Shown here: one piece after another, positions 12,259-13,860 of the stretch
Numbering within the stretch: position 1 is the stretch's first letter
How the letters are laid out: each line of letters begins with the position of its first letter
Assembly (NCBI GenBank): GCA_007129985.1
Contig: SKUL01000098.1
Location: 1-13,860 of the forward strand
Length of the DNA: 13,860 nt
Reading direction: 5' to 3'
From: Flavobacteriales bacterium
Lineage (GTDB): Bacteria; Bacteroidota; Bacteroidia; Flavobacteriales_D; SKUL01
The notes under the pieces: generated by a model
The model's input: the letters and a program-made list of their open reading frames with translations, nothing else
What the model was told of the DNA's origin: nothing
Database searches by the model: none
Program-made: the position numbers and the translations under genes

Positions 12259-13860
12259 ATGTCGCTGGAAGCCAAAATAGCCGCCGTACCGCGAAAACCG
12301 GGCATTTACCAGTTTTACGACGACGAAGGCAAGATTCTCTACATCGGCAAGGCTGTAAACCTCAGAAGTCGCGTGGGTTCCTACTTCACCAAAACGGCGG
12401 GCCACAGCGGTAAAACACGCCTGATGGTAAAGCGCATTGCCGACATCCGCTTTATTGTGGTGGACAACGAGTACGACGCTCTTCTTCTGGAGAACAACCT
12501 CATCAAAAAGCATCAGCCGCGCTACAACGTGATGTTGAAGGATGACAAAACCTATCCCTGGATTTGTATTCGCAACGAGCGTTTTCCGCGTGTGTTCGCC
12601 ACTCGCCAACTGCTGAAAGACGGCTCGCAGTACTTCGGACCCTATGCTTCGGCAAAGGCCATGCATACCGTGCTCGACATCATCAAGCAACTGTACCCGC
12701 TTCGCACCTGCGCTTTTCCCCTCACCGAAAAAAATGTAAAGCAGCGCCGCTACCGGGTGTGTTTGGAGTACCACATTGGCAATTGCCTCGGTCCCTGCGA
12801 AGGCCTGCAATCCGAAGAAGACTACAACGAATCCATCCGCGAGGTGGCCGATATCCTGAAAGGAGATGCACAGGTGGTGGTGAGCACCTTGAAAAAACGC
12901 ATGAAGCAACTCGCCGAAGAGTTGAAATTTGAGGAGGCACAGGAGTGCAAGGAAAAACTTGATGCTCTCGAAAAATTCCGCAGCAAATCAACCGTGGTGA
13001 ACCCGTCCATTCACAATGTGGATGTGTTTACCGTGGTGAGTGACCAGAGCGCGGGCTATGTGAACTTCCTCAAAGTGGCCAACGGCGCGGTGATTCAGGG
13101 GCACACCTTGCAGATTAAAAAACGCCTCGAAGAAACGCACGAAGAGCTTTTGCAAATTGGTATCGCAGAAATCCGCCAGCGTTTTGCAAGTCAGGCTCCG
13201 GAAATTCTGGTTCCCTTTGAGCCCGAAATAGAACTGCCCGGCGTGAAATGGGTGGTGCCGCAGCGGGGCGACAAGAAGAAACTGCTGGATTTAAGCGAGC
13301 GAAACGCCAAGTACTTTATGCTGGACCAACATCGCCAGGAGCGCTTTACCGATCCTTCGCGCTTCAAAGACCGCGTGTTGGAGCAAATCAAAAACGACCT
13401 GCGCCTCAAAGAAATACCACAACATATTGAGTGTTTCGACAACTCAAACATGCAGGGAACCCACCCCGTGGCGGCCTGCGTGGTGTTTCGCGATGGCAAA
13501 CCCTCCAAAAAGGAGTACCGGCATTTCAACATCAAAACGGTGGTTGGCCCCGACGACTACGCCTCCATGCGCGAGGTGGTGTACCGGCGCTACGCCCGCT
13601 TGATGCGCGAGGGACAATCGCTGCCCCAACTGATTGTGATTGACGGAGGCAAAGGGCAGCTCAACGCAGCGGTGGAGAGTCTGGAGCAACTGGGTCTTAT
13701 CGGTAAACTCGCCGTGATTGGCATCGCCAAGAGGCTGGAAGAGATTTACTACCCCGATGACCCTGTGCCTTTGTACCTCAACAAAACCTCGGAGTCGCTC
13801 AAGGTGATTCAGCATCTGCGCAACGAGGCGCACCGCTTCGGCATTGAGCACCACCGCAAC
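12259..13860 (+). CDS. uvrC: Excinuclease ABC subunit C (3' end outside the window)
   Basis: UvrC makes both incisions in nucleotide excision repair after UvrA/UvrB find the damage. The frame is open for 534 codons to the window edge; full UvrC is about 600 residues, so only the C-terminal helix-hairpin-helix part is missing. The GIY-YIG nuclease domain (residues about 12-95) shows PGIYQFYDD, LYIGKAVNLRSRV and the catalytic glutamate in LLLENNLIKKHQPRYNVMLK. A zinc-type cysteine cluster follows (TCAFPL, then RVCLEYHIGNCLGPCEG). The UVR motif is near LAEELKFEEAQECKEKLDAL (about 217-236). The RNase H-like domain shows its catalytic residues in ECFDNSN, VIDGGKGQL and NEAHRFGIEHHRN. ATG 12259 begins MSLEAKIAAVPRKPG, a normal UvrC start. 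It is divergent from the carH-like gene and may share its regulation. Confidence 0.95.
   Translation, partial: MSLEAKIAAVPRKPGIYQFYDDEGKILYIGKAVNLRSRVGSYFTKTAGHSGKTRLMVKRIADIRFIVVDNEYDALLLENNLIKKHQPRYNVMLKDDKTYPWICIRNERFPRVFATRQLLKDGSQYFGPYASAKAMHTVLDIIKQLYPLRTCAFPLTEKNVKQRRYRVCLEYHIGNCLGPCEGLQSEEDYNESIREVADILKGDAQVVVSTLKKRMKQLAEELKFEEAQECKEKLDALEKFRSKSTVVNPSIHNVDVFTVVSDQSAGYVNFLKVANGAVIQGHTLQIKKRLEETHEELLQIGIAEIRQRFASQAPEILVPFEPEIELPGVKWVVPQRGDKKKLLDLSERNAKYFMLDQHRQERFTDPSRFKDRVLEQIKNDLRLKEIPQHIECFDNSNMQGTHPVAACVVFRDGKPSKKEYRHFNIKTVVGPDDYASMREVVYRRYARLMREGQSLPQLIVIDGGKGQLNAAVESLEQLGLIGKLAVIGIAKRLEEIYYPDDPVPLYLNKTSESLKVIQHLRNEAHRFGIEHHRN

Noticed and set aside
12126..12305. Longer N-terminus for the carH-like regulator starting at 12305
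   Set aside because: It would add 60 residues with no domain, overlap the uvrC start and swallow the -7 box and inverted repeat; the MerR helix-turn-helix begins right after ATG 12125.
12187..12909. 240-codon minus-strand frame opposite uvrC (also 13444-13854)
   Set aside because: It is antisense to recognised UvrC catalytic domains and would cover the carH/uvrC divergent promoters.
1..13860. CRISPR array, insertion sequence, tRNA or rRNA
   Set aside because: No spaced identical repeats, transposase motifs, terminal repeats with target duplications, cloverleaf-like segments or rRNA-like stretches were seen on either strand.

Overview
The window looks like chromosomal DNA of a pigmented, light-exposed member of the Bacteroidota, probably in or near the order Flavobacteriales. 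Supporting features are promoters of the Bacteroidota type (-7 box TAnnTTTG, -33 box TTTG) in place of sigma70 boxes, starts without Shine-Dalgarno sequences, a large secreted protein built of lamin-tail and SbsA-type Ig modules, and a one-piece CrtYcd lycopene cyclase. No mobile element, tRNA, rRNA or CRISPR array is visible. The species assignment is inference.

Layout. Positions 1-68 (minus) hold the first 22 codons of an unidentified membrane or secreted protein. Positions 187-1683 (minus) hold a two-gene unit: asd (aspartate-semialdehyde dehydrogenase), then a small secreted protein made of ~20-residue repeats. A divergent promoter region (1684-1746) separates asd from a 1136-residue secreted lamin-tail protein on the plus strand (1747-5157).

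The core of the window is a photoprotection block on the minus strand, read from right to left: carH-like MerR/B12 regulator (12125-11238), ECF sigma factor (11101-10586), crtI, crtB, class I photolyase, SelL-like peroxiredoxin-fold protein, crtZ and crtYcd (ending at 5143). Gaps inside the run from sigma factor to crtYcd are 6 to 45 nt, apart from a 14-nt overlap of the sigma gene with crtI, so it reads as a seven-gene operon. CrtB, CrtI, CrtYcd and CrtZ together convert GGPP through phytoene, lycopene and beta-carotene to zeaxanthin. No GGPP synthase gene is in the window.

Control. The regulator keeps the W-x9-EH and E-x-H-x-x-G residues that bind adenosylcobalamin in the light sensor CarH. 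The promoter of the sigma gene carries six units on a 10-11 bp pitch, most of them resembling the TnnACA repeats bound by CarH-type proteins. The model is a light-released repressor, then a sigma factor, then pigment, photolyase and redox protein. This resembles the LitR/LitS pair of Streptomyces in logic. Divergent from the regulator, uvrC (nucleotide excision repair, cut by the window end) starts at 12259. A perfect 13-bp inverted repeat has the -7 box of each divergent promoter in one arm, which could tie excision repair to the same switch. A terminator-like hairpin with a T6 tract lies inside crtI.
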